A stretch of 64,000 nucleotides of DNA from Roseicyclus salinarum (GTDB lineage: Bacteria; Pseudomonadota; Alphaproteobacteria; Rhodobacterales; Rhodobacteraceae): assembly GCF_029624655.1 (NCBI RefSeq), contig NZ_JARRSA010000005.1, positions 117,344-181,343 on the forward strand, written 5' to 3'. A program made the position numbers and the translations under genes. Below, piece by piece: positions 28,186 to 37,481 of this stretch. Below the pieces are notes generated by a model. That model was not told the DNA's origin and did no database searches. It was given only the letters and a program-made list of their open reading frames with translations. The stretch's first letter is position 1, and each line of letters starts with the position of its first letter.

Positions 28186-29079
28186 ATGACCGCATCGGTT
28201 CGCACCGCCATCTTTCCCGTGGCAGGCCTTGGCACCCGGTTCCTGCCGGCGACGAAGGCCACCCCGAAGGAGCTGCTGCCGGTCATCGACACGCCGTTGA
28301 TCCAGTATGCCGTGGACGAGGCGCGCCACGCCGGGATCGAACGCATGGTCTTCGTCAGCCACCCCACCAAGTCCGCCATCGAGCGTCACGTCATGGACGA
28401 CGAGGACCTCCGCGCCGAGCTACGCGCCCGCGGCAAGGCGGCGCTCGCCGACGAACTCGCCGAGACATCGCTCTGCCCGGTGGAGGACGACGTGATCTTC
28501 ACCATGCAGGACCAGCCGCTCGGCCTCGGCCACGCCGTGCTTTGCGCGCGCGACCACGTCCTGCCGGGCCCGGTGGCCGTGGTGCTTCCCGACGACCTGA
28601 TCCTCGGCGAGCCGGGCGCGCTGTCCGAGATGATCGCCGCCTACGCCGCAGGCCATGTCGGGCACCTCGTGGCGACCATGACGGTGCCGCGGAGCGAGAC
28701 CGGCAAATACGGCATCCTGTCCGTGACGGGACGCGACGGGCAGCTTTTGCTGGCGGACGGCATGGTCGAGAAACCGGCGCCGGCCGATGCGCCCTCGACC
28801 GAGGCCGTGGTCGGACGCTACATCCTCGACGCCTCCATCTTCGATGCGCTCGAGACACAGGAACCCGGAGCCGGCGGCGAGATCCAGCTGACCGACGCCA
28901 TCGCGCGCAGCGCGCGCGGCATCGGCATGGCGGGCTTCCGCTTCTCGGGCCAGCGCTTCGACTGCGGCTCGAAGCCGGGCATGCTGGCCGCGACCCTCCA
29001 TCTCGCCGCCAAGGACCCCGAATACGCCGAGGTGCTGGCCCAGCACGGCGTGCAGGTGCCGCAGGTCCGCGCCGCCTGA
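28186..29079 (+). CDS. galU: UTP-glucose-1-phosphate uridylyltransferase
   Basis: 297 aa. GLGTRFLPATKATPKELLPV nucleotidyltransferase signature, VLPDDLIL metal site, VEKP, GRYIL. Makes UDP-glucose for envelope polysaccharides; donor for OpgH encoded nearby. AAGGAGG seven bases before the ATG. A hairpin at 29103-29122 follows without a U-tract. Confidence 0.95.
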   Translation: MTASVRTAIFPVAGLGTRFLPATKATPKELLPVIDTPLIQYAVDEARHAGIERMVFVSHPTKSAIERHVMDDEDLRAELRARGKAALADELAETSLCPVEDDVIFTMQDQPLGLGHAVLCARDHVLPGPVAVVLPDDLILGEPGALSEMIAAYAAGHVGHLVATMTVPRSETGKYGILSVTGRDGQLLLADGMVEKPAPADAPSTEAVVGRYILDASIFDALETQEPGAGGEIQLTDAIARSARGIGMAGFRFSGQRFDCGSKPGMLAATLHLAAKDPEYAEVLAQHGVQVPQVRAA

Positions 29080-29308
29080 ACTTGCGGCCCCGGCCAGCGC
29101 AAGGGCGGCCGCGGGCCGCCCCGACATCATCAGCCGCAATGGCGTCGAACGTCACGCCCCCGATCGCGGCCGCGCGGGCCCCGGTCCACTGCGCCTCCCT
29201 CGCCTCCGCGACGTCGCCTCGGGGCCGGGGGGGATTGCCGGCGCCCCCCTCGCGTTTACCTTTTCGGCCAGGGCCGCTTTCCGCCGGCGCGGAGCATAGA
29301 TCGAGGGC

Positions 29309-30043
29309 ATGACAGAGTTTTCCTGTGTCAGCTGGAACATCCACCGCGGGCGCGGGAACGATGGTGTCGTCGATCCCGACCGCACACGAAAGGTGCTGGT
29401 CTCGGAGGTCCTCGGACCTGGCACCGACGCCCTGATCCTGCAGGAGGCCGACGAGGAGACGCCGCCGCACGGCGGCATCCTCGACATCTCCCGGATCGAG
29501 CGCGAGACGGGCCTGTGTTGCGTCCACACCGAGCCCACGCATCGCTGGGGCGAGGCGAGCCACGGCTTTCTCGGGGTCATCGTCTTCCTGCATCCCGCCC
29601 TCGAGGTCGAGGACGTGGCGCTGCTCGACCTGCCGGGCCAGTGCCACCGTGGCGCGGTCGTGGTCGACGCCGCGAAGGGCGGTCGGAAGCTGCGCCTGAT
29701 CGCCACGCACCTGTCGCTGTCGCAGGCGCTGCGCGTGGCGCAGATGCGCACCATCGGCCAGCACGTCTTCCGGCGCGGCGCGCGTCCGGCGATCCTCTGC
29801 GGCGATCTCAACGAGTGGCGGCCATGGGGCGGCCTCGCCCTGTCGCCGCGCGTTCTGGGCGCTCACTTTCGGGGGCCCGCGCCCGCGACCTTCCCCATCC
29901 GCCGTCCGTTCCTGCCCCTCGACCGGGTGCTGGCGACGCCGCCCTTTCGCGTGACGGAGGCGCGGGTGCTGGACGGGCGCGGCATCCGCATGGCGTCCGA
30001 CCATCGCCCCCTCGCGGCGCGCATCGCCATCACGGGAGGCTAG
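29309..30043 (+). CDS. Endonuclease/exonuclease/phosphatase-family protein
   Basis: 244 aa. EEP-fold signatures: SWNIHRGRG (metal Asn), ILQEADEE (metal Glu), ATHLSLS, CGDLNEW and a final SDHRPL (catalytic Asp-His). No signal peptide. Members cleave phosphodiesters in nucleic acids, phospholipids or signalling molecules; the substrate cannot be told. Convergent with the opgG gene. Confidence 0.88.
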   Translation: MTEFSCVSWNIHRGRGNDGVVDPDRTRKVLVSEVLGPGTDALILQEADEETPPHGGILDISRIERETGLCCVHTEPTHRWGEASHGFLGVIVFLHPALEVEDVALLDLPGQCHRGAVVVDAAKGGRKLRLIATHLSLSQALRVAQMRTIGQHVFRRGARPAILCGDLNEWRPWGGLALSPRVLGAHFRGPAPATFPIRRPFLPLDRVLATPPFRVTEARVLDGRGIRMASDHRPLAARIAITGG

Positions 30044-30078
30044 ACGCCCCCCTCAGACGCCCCACTCAGACGCCCTTG

Positions 30079-31575
30079 TCAGACACCTCCGTCGCGGGCG
30101 CGGGTCCAGCGGTGAAGCCAGACCGAGGACGCCCCTCCGTCCCGGCGCAGCGAAAGGCGCAGGTCCGCGGCCGCGACGTCGCCTGGCGTCAGCAGGAACG
30201 TCACCCGCGCGCCGCGCGCGCCGGGCAGGTCGAAGACGCTCAACCCCGAGGTCGCGGCCCCGCCGCCCGACGAAACCACGGCCGCAAGCCCCGCCGCAGG
30301 GCCCGAGACATCGATGACGTAGCGCCGCGTGCCCGGCCGGTCGTGCTCGCGTCCGCTGCGGGTCTGCAGGACGCGCGGCGCGCGGCCCGCCTCGGGCGGC
30401 GACAGCGTCCATGTCAGCCGGTAGTCGAAGCGATGCTCGCTGCCCGCGCCAAGCGGCGTCTCGGGGCGCCAGAAGGCCACGATGTTGTCCATGAACTCGT
30501 CGCCCGTCGGGATCTCGACCAGAACAACCGCCCCGCGCCCCCAGCCGCCCTCCGGGCGCACCACGGCGTTCGGGCGCTCGTGGTAGCGCGCCTCGGTGTC
30601 CTCGTAGTCCTCGAAGCTCCGGGCGGTCTGGTGCAGGCCGAACGCGACGGGGCTCTCGTCCACGAAGGCGGAGGTCTGGAGCCGGGCGGGGTTCGAGATC
30701 GGCCGCCAAAGCCGCTCGCCCGCCCCGTTCTCGATGAACAGAAGATCGCTGTCGTGGACGCGAGGACGGAAGTCGTCGGAGACGGACGCGCGCAGCGGCC
30801 CCTTGAGATACATCGACGTCAGCGGCGCGATGCCGATGTCCGCGATCTCGCGTCTCGGCAGGATCGTGGCGGCGATCCGCATGACGGTCTCGGCGCCCGG
30901 CGCAAGCTCCATCTCGATGTGGCCGGCAAGCGAGGGGCCGTCGATCACCCCCTCGAGGCGGACGCGCCCGTCGCGGGGCTGGTGCAGGCGCAGCTGCGTG
31001 AAACGGGGAAACTCCTCGGGGGACGGGCCGCCGGTTCCAAGCGCCACGGCCCGCGCGGACAGACCGTAGACCATCGACCGGCCGATGGCGCGGAAGTAGC
31101 TCGCCCCCTGCGCCACCAGGACCTCGTCCATGGCGTCGGGCGCGTTGAGGGGATGGCGCAGGCGCAGCCCCGAGAACCCCGCGCCGGGGGCTTGGGGCGG
31201 CACCTCGCCGAAATAGCGGGGGTCGAAGCTGAAGAGGCCGGGCGAGAACGGAACCTCGCGCAGGCCCTCCGCGCCGGACAGCTCGATCCGCACCGGATCG
31301 GGAAAGAACAGGCCCGGCGGCAGGAGATCGACCGCGTAGTCCGGCCCGTGCGGAAGCAGCGCGGCGCGCCCGGGAAGCGGCCTGATGCCGCGATAGGCAT
31401 CGTAGTCGAGACCCGCGAAAGGCGGCGGAAGCGGCGTCGAGGGAGCGCGGTAGGGTTGCGCGGCCAGCGCGCGCGCGGCCTCCAGCAGGGACAAGGGTCC
31501 CGTCTGCGCAGCCGCGCGGAAGGCGGGCGCGGCCAGAAGCGCCCCCGCCGAGCCGAGGAAGTGCCGGCGCCTCAT
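30079..31575 (-). CDS. opgG: Periplasmic glucan biosynthesis protein OpgG/OpgD
   Basis: 498 aa. Starts MRRRHFLGSAGALLAAP with a twin-arginine-type signal as in OpgD. The mature part has family features YDAYRGIRP, FFIENG-like LFIENGAG and RSFEDYEDTEARYHERP. These proteins shape the linear beta-glucan backbone of osmoregulated periplasmic glucans. Start overlaps the opgH stop as ATGA. Confidence 0.88.
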   Translation of the reverse strand: MRRRHFLGSAGALLAAPAFRAAAQTGPLSLLEAARALAAQPYRAPSTPLPPPFAGLDYDAYRGIRPLPGRAALLPHGPDYAVDLLPPGLFFPDPVRIELSGAEGLREVPFSPGLFSFDPRYFGEVPPQAPGAGFSGLRLRHPLNAPDAMDEVLVAQGASYFRAIGRSMVYGLSARAVALGTGGPSPEEFPRFTQLRLHQPRDGRVRLEGVIDGPSLAGHIEMELAPGAETVMRIAATILPRREIADIGIAPLTSMYLKGPLRASVSDDFRPRVHDSDLLFIENGAGERLWRPISNPARLQTSAFVDESPVAFGLHQTARSFEDYEDTEARYHERPNAVVRPEGGWGRGAVVLVEIPTGDEFMDNIVAFWRPETPLGAGSEHRFDYRLTWTLSPPEAGRAPRVLQTRSGREHDRPGTRRYVIDVSGPAAGLAAVVSSGGGAATSGLSVFDLPGARGARVTFLLTPGDVAAADLRLSLRRDGGASSVWLHRWTRARDGGV

Positions 31576-33152
31576 GCGGCGCCGTGGTCGAGCGCCCGGA
31601 CGATCGCCGGGGCCGCGACGAGCGGCAGGAGCACGGGGGCAAGCCAGAGCGGCGCGCCACCGCCCGCCGTCAGCGCGAGAGCGGCAAGGCCCAGCCCTGC
31701 CGCCATCTCGCCCGCCCCGCGCGGCAGCGACAGGCGCGACGGGCGGCCCGACTTCCAGCCGCAATCGCGACCCATGCAGACCGACAGGACCGATGCCGTC
31801 TGCCGCACCATGACGAGCGGTGCGATGATGGCCGAAACGCCAAGCTCGCCCAGCCACGCCCTGAGGGTCACGCCCCGCCTGCCGCGCGTCCGCGCCCGGC
31901 GCCACAGGACGGCCAGCGCGCAGAGCTTCGGCAAGGCGAGGACAAGCGCGACCGTGGCGAAGGGAAGCACCCCCGACACGGACACGGCGCCCGACGCCAC
32001 GAGGCCCAGAAGCGCCAGCCAGATCGGGGCGGCGAGGTAGCTTATAACCCCCGCGACGAGGTGAAAGCGGCTGATCGGGTCCAGCCCCGGTTCCGCCAGA
32101 AGCCGCAGGTGCTGCAGGTTGCCCTGGCACCAGCGCCGGTCGCGGCGGTGGAAGTCCTCGACCGTCTGCGGCGCGCCCTCGGCACTGCCGGCCATCGCGG
32201 GGTCGAGTTGCACGGCCCATCCGGCGCGGCGGATCCACGCCGCCTCGATGAAGTCGTGGCTCAGAAGCGGGCCGCCGAAGGGCGCGGGGCCCGAGAGGCG
32301 CGGCAGGTCGGCCGCCGCGCGGAACGCCGCGACGCGCATGACCGCGTTGTGGCCCCAGTAGTTTCCGCTGTCTCCCGTCCATGCCGCGAAGCCGCGCCCG
32401 AAGTTGGGCGAAAGAAGCCGCGCCGACACGCGCTGATGGCGTCCGAAGCGGCTGTCGCCCGGCACCAGCGCGATGCCCGACTGCAGAAGGCCGAGGCGCG
32501 GGCGCGTCTCGATGCGGTGGATCATCGACCGGACGCGGCCGGGGCTGAGGCGGCTGTCGGCGTCGAGGACCATCATGTAGGCAAATGCCTCACCATGTTG
32601 GGCGAGCCAGTCGGCGACGTTGCCGGGCTTCTTGCCGGTGTTCTCGCGGCGGCGGCGGTAGGTCACGCGGCCCGAGGCCACGAGGTCGCGCAATGCGCTC
32701 TCCTCGGCCGCGATCGAGGCCGCGCCCGAGGTGTCGGACAGCACGAAAATGCGTGTCGATGCGCAAAGCCCGACCCGCCGCAGGCCGCGGTCAAGCTCGG
32801 CCAGGTGGCGCGCCAGCGGGGCCGCATCCTCGCCGCAGAGCATCACGAGGATCGCCGTCTGCCCCTCGGGCATCCATGCCGCCGGCACTTCCGCGACGCG
32901 TCCCGCGGGCGTGGCGAGACCCACGATAGCGGTCGCCGCGCCCCCCGCGATCCAGAGCCCGGAGATCGCCACCAGTGCCAGCGCGAGGAACGCGAGCCCG
33001 TCCCATGCCTCGACGGACAGGGCGAAGGCGGCGACCGTGCAGGCCGCCAGTGCCGTGCAGAGGCAGAAGAAGGCCGCGCGAGCGCCCGGACGCGCGGCCA
33101 GGAGGCGCTGCGACGGGCGAGCGGAGCGGACGACGCTTTCGACGAGTGACAT
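31572..33152 (-). CDS. opgH: Glucan glucosyltransferase OpgH
   Basis: 526-aa membrane GT2. VLDADSRLSPGR (DxD), SHDFIEAAW and RRDRRWCQGNLQH (Q-x-x-R-W type motif) in a cytoplasmic domain between N-terminal and C-terminal helices. Polymerises UDP-glucose into periplasmic glucan. Much shorter than E. coli OpgH (847 aa): the long N-terminal regulatory part that binds FtsZ is absent. Confidence 0.88.
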   Translation of the reverse strand: MSLVESVVRSARPSQRLLAARPGARAAFFCLCTALAACTVAAFALSVEAWDGLAFLALALVAISGLWIAGGAATAIVGLATPAGRVAEVPAAWMPEGQTAILVMLCGEDAAPLARHLAELDRGLRRVGLCASTRIFVLSDTSGAASIAAEESALRDLVASGRVTYRRRRENTGKKPGNVADWLAQHGEAFAYMMVLDADSRLSPGRVRSMIHRIETRPRLGLLQSGIALVPGDSRFGRHQRVSARLLSPNFGRGFAAWTGDSGNYWGHNAVMRVAAFRAAADLPRLSGPAPFGGPLLSHDFIEAAWIRRAGWAVQLDPAMAGSAEGAPQTVEDFHRRDRRWCQGNLQHLRLLAEPGLDPISRFHLVAGVISYLAAPIWLALLGLVASGAVSVSGVLPFATVALVLALPKLCALAVLWRRARTRGRRGVTLRAWLGELGVSAIIAPLVMVRQTASVLSVCMGRDCGWKSGRPSRLSLPRGAGEMAAGLGLAALALTAGGGAPLWLAPVLLPLVAAPAIVRALDHGAA

Positions 33153-33244
33153 TACGGATCCGGCCCCTTGCGGGCTCCTTCAGGCGCCCGGCGCGGGCAA
33201 ACGATGCCGCAGACCTATCGCCGCCGCGTCGTTGGGCAAGTCCC

Positions 33245-33802
33245 TCAGCGCCGGTGCGGCGCAACTGGCGGCCACATGCGCGAAAAGACGCCGTCCCGGC
33301 GAAGAATGGCGTGTTGCAGGGCCGCGCCCACATGCAGCGCCACCACCGCGGCGAGGGCGAGCGCCCCGTAGAAATGCACGGCCTTGGCCGCCGCCGCCAG
33401 CGCGTCCGAACGCGGCACGAGCGAAGGCAGGCCGATGGCGTCCAGCGTCTCGATCGGGAAGCCGCCGGCCTTGACGCGGACATATCCCGCGACCGGCATC
33501 ACGAAGAGCAGGCCGTAAAGCGCGCCATGCGTCGCGCCCGCCACGCGGACCTGCCAGCCCGGCATCCCGGCCGGAAGGGGCGGCGCGGGGCGCCTCAGGC
33601 GATGGACCCCGCGCGCCACGATCAGAATGAGCAGCAGGACGCCGACGTTCTTGTGGAAAATGAAGAGCGCGTTCTGAAGCGAGCGGTCGAGCCCCTCCTG
33701 CACCATCAAGAAGCCCGCGGGTATGGTCGCGAGCACCAGAACCGCCATCGACCAGTGGAAAAGCCGTGCCGTGGTCCCGTAGCCGACGGGTGTCGTGGTC
33801 AT
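33245..33802 (-). CDS. Cytochrome b561
   Basis: 185 aa, four membrane helices with haem-ligand His in RLFHWSMAVL, FIFHKNVG, VHFYGAL and LHVGAALQHAI. Bacterial b561 accepts electrons from quinol or superoxide in the inner membrane. Upstream of opgH by 92 bp; no functional link evident. Confidence 0.9.
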   Translation of the reverse strand: MTTTPVGYGTTARLFHWSMAVLVLATIPAGFLMVQEGLDRSLQNALFIFHKNVGVLLLILIVARGVHRLRRPAPPLPAGMPGWQVRVAGATHGALYGLLFVMPVAGYVRVKAGGFPIETLDAIGLPSLVPRSDALAAAAKAVHFYGALALAAVVALHVGAALQHAILRRDGVFSRMWPPVAPHRR

Positions 33803-33907
33803 GCGCGCCTCCCGGATCTGACCTTGCTTGAGCTAAATTGCGCTCAGGGGCCTTCAAGTGCTGCCCGTGGACCTTGACTGAAGCATTGCCGTGCTAATGT
33901 CACGCAA

Positions 33908-34669
33908 ATGACATTGACCAATTTCGACCGGACCCGCGCGGCGCATCGCCGCTTGCCGCTGCTGCCCGCGCAGGGACCGGCGGGCGACTTCGCGCGCGCC
34001 GCGCTTGCGGGCGCGGTCGCTACGCTCGTCCTGGCGGCGGCGCTGACCGGCTGGGACGGCGCGTTCGGGGCGGGCCTTGCGGCGGGCATGGCGGTCTACG
34101 CGGCGGCGGCCTTCGCGGCCGCGCTGGAAATGCATCGCCGCTATCCGCACCCGGTCGTGGGCCTGTGCAACCTCGTGACGCTGCTGCGCCTCGTGCTGGC
34201 GGCCTCGCTCGTGCCCGCGCTGGTAGCCGGGACCGGGCCGGGCTGGGGCCTCTTCGCGGTGGCCGTTGTCGCGCTGTCGCTCGACGGGGCGGACGGCTGG
34301 CTCGCGCGGCGGCAGGGGCTCGTCTCGCACTTCGGCGCGCGGTTCGACATGGAGGTGGATTCGCTTCTCGGGCTGATCCTCGCGACGATGGCATGGACCA
34401 GCGGAAACGCCCCCGCCGCCGTGATCCTGCTGGGCCTTCCGCGCTATGTCTTCGGGGCGGCCGGCCTTGTGCTGCCGTGGCTTCGGCGCGACCTGCCGGA
34501 ACGCTTCAGCCGCAAGGCGGTTTGCGTCGTGCAGCTTGCGACGCTGATCGTGCTGCAGCTTCCGATCGTGCCGCAGGGCCTGTCCGCAGGCCTCGTGACC
34601 CTTGCGGCAGGCGCGCTGGCGTGGTCCTTCGCGCGCGACGTCATCTGGCTTCGGCAGGCGCGGGCGTGA
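33908..34669 (+). CDS. CDP-alcohol phosphatidyltransferase
   Basis: 253 aa. Full family motif DGADGWLARRQG then FGARFDMEVD, i.e. D-G-x2-A-R-x8-G-x3-D-x3-D spread over one membrane helix; about six helices overall. Unusually the motif is central with ~115 residues ahead. Transfers a CDP-diacylglycerol or other CDP-alcohol moiety. Its stop overlaps the GTG of the sulfatase-fold gene (GTGA), so the product may supply that enzyme. Confidence 0.88.
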   Translation: MTLTNFDRTRAAHRRLPLLPAQGPAGDFARAALAGAVATLVLAAALTGWDGAFGAGLAAGMAVYAAAAFAAALEMHRRYPHPVVGLCNLVTLLRLVLAASLVPALVAGTGPGWGLFAVAVVALSLDGADGWLARRQGLVSHFGARFDMEVDSLLGLILATMAWTSGNAPAAVILLGLPRYVFGAAGLVLPWLRRDLPERFSRKAVCVVQLATLIVLQLPIVPQGLSAGLVTLAAGALAWSFARDVIWLRQARA

Positions 34670-36327
34670 CGGCGGCAAAGGCCGGCGGGACGCCGCCGAA
34701 CCGGGCGGGACAGATCCTGCGCCTGATCCTCGCCGCCGCCGTGCTTCACCTGGTGCTGGTGCAGCCGAACCACCCCGCCGCGATGACCTGGGGCGCACTT
34801 TTCGTGTTTCCGCTCGAGCTTCCGGTGATCCTTGCGGCGCTGGTCGCCTTCGGGCCGGGGTGGCCCGCTCGCGCGCTGCGCGTGGCGCTTGTCGCGGCGC
34901 TCGTGCTCATCGCGGTCCTGAAGGTCGCGGACTTCGCGATGTTCACCGCGCTGGGGCGCGGCTTCAACCCGGTGGCCGACCTGCCCCTCGTCGAGGCGGG
35001 CCTGCGCCTGCTTCACGGATCGGCGGGCGCGGCGCTGACGGTCTCGGCCGTCGCCGGGGCGCTCGCCGCCACGGGGGCCGCCGCGTGGCTTCTGTGGTGG
35101 GCGACGGGGGTCTGGGCGGGCATCGGCCGCGGGCGCGGCGTGGCCCGCTCCTCGGCCGTCGCGGCGTTCGTCTTCGCCGGGGTCGCCACCGCCGAGGTCG
35201 GAGAGGCGATGGGCCGCTGGTCGCTTCCCGTCACGCCGCCGGGCGCGGCCTTCACCGCGCGCGTCGGCGTCGAACGGATCGGGATGGCGCAGGCCACGCT
35301 CGACCGGCTCCGCGCGTTTTCGGTGGCGGCCGCGCGCGACCCCTTCGCCGGGGCCGAGGGTCTTCTGGACGTCATCGACCGCGATGTGCTGATCGTCTTC
35401 GTCGAAAGCTACGGGCGCACCAGCATCGACACGCCGCTGTTCGCCGCGACCCACCGCGAGACGCTGACGCGGGCCGAGGCGCGGCTCGGGGAACTGGGCG
35501 TTTCGATGCGCTCGGGCTTCCTGCGGGCGCCGACGCGCGGCGGGCAGAGCTGGCTGTCGCACGGCACCTTCGCCAACGGCCTCTGGATCGACAACCAGAC
35601 GAGCTATGGCGCGGCCCTCGCCTCGGGGCGCGAGACGCTGTTCCACGTCGCGGCGCGGTCGGGCTTTCACACCGCAGCAGTGATGCCGCAGATCACGCTC
35701 GACTGGCCCGAGGCCGCCTTCATGGGCTTCGACACCGTGCTCGCCGCCGCGGATCTCGGATACGAGGGCCTGCCGTTCAACTGGGTGACGATGCCCGACC
35801 AGTTCACGCTCTCGGCGCTGGACCGGCTGCTGCGCGACCGGCCGCGCGACGAACCGCTCTTCGTGCAGATCGCGCTGGGATCGTCGCACGCGCCGTGGGT
35901 GCCGGTGCCCGACCTCATCGACTGGGACGAGGTCGGAGACGGCACGGCGTTCAATGAAATGGCCCTGTCGGGCGACCCGCCGGACGTGGTATGGCGCGAC
36001 CGTGACAGAGTGCGCGACCAGTATCGTCAGGCGGTGGATTATGCGCTCAGGACCGTATTCGACTATGCCGCGCGTCACGCGGACGACCCGCCGCTGATGA
36101 TCGTGGTCGGCGATCACCAGGCCGCGGGCTTCGTCGCGCTCGACGAGCGGCCGGACGTGCCGGTGCATGTCATCGGGCCCGAACGCCTCGTGGCGCCAGC
36201 CGCGGAGTTCGGGTGGCGGCGCGGCCTCGTCCCCGCGGCGGACGGAGAGGTGCGCGGCATGGACCGGATGCGCGACATGATCCTCGAGGCATGGACCAGC
36301 GGCGCGCCACGAAGGAGCGGCAGTTGA
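34666..36327 (+). CDS. Membrane sulfatase/alkaline-phosphatase-fold transferase
   Basis: 553 aa. About four N-terminal helices (to ~180), then an extracytoplasmic alkaline-phosphatase-superfamily domain: VLIVFVESYGR metal site, TRGGQSWLSHGTF nucleophile region, ALGSSHAPW, VVGDHQ near the C-terminus. Layout resembles OpgB/LtaS phosphoglycerol transferases or EptA phosphoethanolamine transferases. GTG start coupled to the CDP-alcohol transferase. Acceptor not known; osmoregulated glucans or lipid are plausible given neighbours. Confidence 0.78.
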   Translation: MTAAKAGGTPPNRAGQILRLILAAAVLHLVLVQPNHPAAMTWGALFVFPLELPVILAALVAFGPGWPARALRVALVAALVLIAVLKVADFAMFTALGRGFNPVADLPLVEAGLRLLHGSAGAALTVSAVAGALAATGAAAWLLWWATGVWAGIGRGRGVARSSAVAAFVFAGVATAEVGEAMGRWSLPVTPPGAAFTARVGVERIGMAQATLDRLRAFSVAAARDPFAGAEGLLDVIDRDVLIVFVESYGRTSIDTPLFAATHRETLTRAEARLGELGVSMRSGFLRAPTRGGQSWLSHGTFANGLWIDNQTSYGAALASGRETLFHVAARSGFHTAAVMPQITLDWPEAAFMGFDTVLAAADLGYEGLPFNWVTMPDQFTLSALDRLLRDRPRDEPLFVQIALGSSHAPWVPVPDLIDWDEVGDGTAFNEMALSGDPPDVVWRDRDRVRDQYRQAVDYALRTVFDYAARHADDPPLMIVVGDHQAAGFVALDERPDVPVHVIGPERLVAPAAEFGWRRGLVPAADGEVRGMDRMRDMILEAWTSGAPRRSGS

Positions 36328-37277
36328 CGCTGTTCGGTATGCAGATCCCCCGATGGGCGCTGCGCGTGGCGCAGCTTGCCATGGCCGCGGCGCTGCTGGC
36401 CTTCCTGTGGCGTGCGGCGGACGGGCCCGCGGCGGCGCGCAGCCTCGCCTCGGCCGAATGGCCGTGGCTTGCGGCCGCATTCCTCGCCCTGACGCTGCAG
36501 ACCCTGCTTTCCGCGCTCCGCTGGCGCCTGACTGCGGCGCAGCTGGGCATCTCGCTGGGGCGGGGCCACGCGGTGCGGGAATACTACCTCGCGCAGGTCG
36601 TGAACCAGTCGCTTCCGGGCGGCATGATCGGCGACGCGGGGCGGGCCTTGCGCGCGCGCGGTCAGGCGGGCCTTCTCGCCTCGGGCCTCGCCGTCGCGTT
36701 CGAGAGGCTGGCGGGCCAGGTCGCCATGTTCCTCGCCATGACCGCGGCCTTCATCGCCACGATCGCCATGCCCGGCGGGCTCGAATGGCCGCGCTGGCTG
36801 GCGGTGCCGGTCGCGCTTCTGATCTTGGGCGGCGCGGCCTCCCCGATCGTGCTTCTCGGCGCCGCGCGCCTGCCCGGCGCCGTCGGCCGAAGCGCCGCGA
36901 GCTTCTGGCGCAAGCTTCACCTCGCGCTTGCCGCGCGCGGGGTCCTGTCGCGGCAGGTCGCCCTCAGCGTCGGGACGACCGTCTGCATTTTGGGGGCCTT
37001 CGCCTTCTGCGCCGAGGCGGTGGGCGTCCGTCTGGAGCTGTCGGAGGTGCTGGGGCTGGTGCCGATCATCCTGTTCACCATGCTGATCCCGCTGACCGTC
37101 AGCGGCTGGGGCCTGCGCGAGGGGGCGGCGGCGGCGCTGTTCCCGCTGGCGGGCGCAAGCGCGAGCGCAGGCCTCGCGGCCAGTGTCGCCTTCGGCCTCG
37201 TCTTCATCGTGACCGTTCTTCCCGGCCTGCTCTTCCTATCGCGAAAACCGGTGGCCGACGTGGTGAAACCGTGGTGA
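36324..37277 (+). CDS. UPF0104/LPG-synthase-TM flippase-like membrane protein
   Basis: 317 aa with seven to eight helices. Family motifs: LLSALRWRLTAAQLG, YYLAQVVNQSLPGGMIGDAGRA (P-G-G-x3-G-D), and GWGLREGAA near the end. Such proteins (MprF N-domain, YbhN, AglD) move or modify polar lipids. TTG start: AAGGAG lies 6 bp before it and it overlaps the upstream TGA; ATG 36339 is the alternative. Third gene of the coupled envelope cluster. Confidence 0.78.
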   Translation: MTLFGMQIPRWALRVAQLAMAAALLAFLWRAADGPAAARSLASAEWPWLAAAFLALTLQTLLSALRWRLTAAQLGISLGRGHAVREYYLAQVVNQSLPGGMIGDAGRALRARGQAGLLASGLAVAFERLAGQVAMFLAMTAAFIATIAMPGGLEWPRWLAVPVALLILGGAASPIVLLGAARLPGAVGRSAASFWRKLHLALAARGVLSRQVALSVGTTVCILGAFAFCAEAVGVRLELSEVLGLVPIILFTMLIPLTVSGWGLREGAAAALFPLAGASASAGLAASVAFGLVFIVTVLPGLLFLSRKPVADVVKPW

Positions 37278-37481
37278 AACCGCAGGCATGACGCCACGCC
37301 GACCCCGGCAGGCCGGTTTGCCGCGCTTCAGGACTTGCCTTGGCGGCAGGGATCGGCGTCGCCCTCGCTGCCGCATCGTCATGCCGCGACGGGCGCTCCG
37401 CCCCGCTTAGGTCCGGAATCCGACACGGAATTCCCATGATCCGGTGTTTTTCATCGGAGCATCGGCAAATCGGTTGAGCGT

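Noticed and set aside
29103..29122. Terminator after galU
   Set aside because: A strong GC hairpin but no U-tract on either side; not called.
33872..33893. TTGACT with TAATGT as promoter of the CDP-alcohol transferase
   Set aside because: The spacer is only 15 bp, outside the usual range; too weak to annotate.
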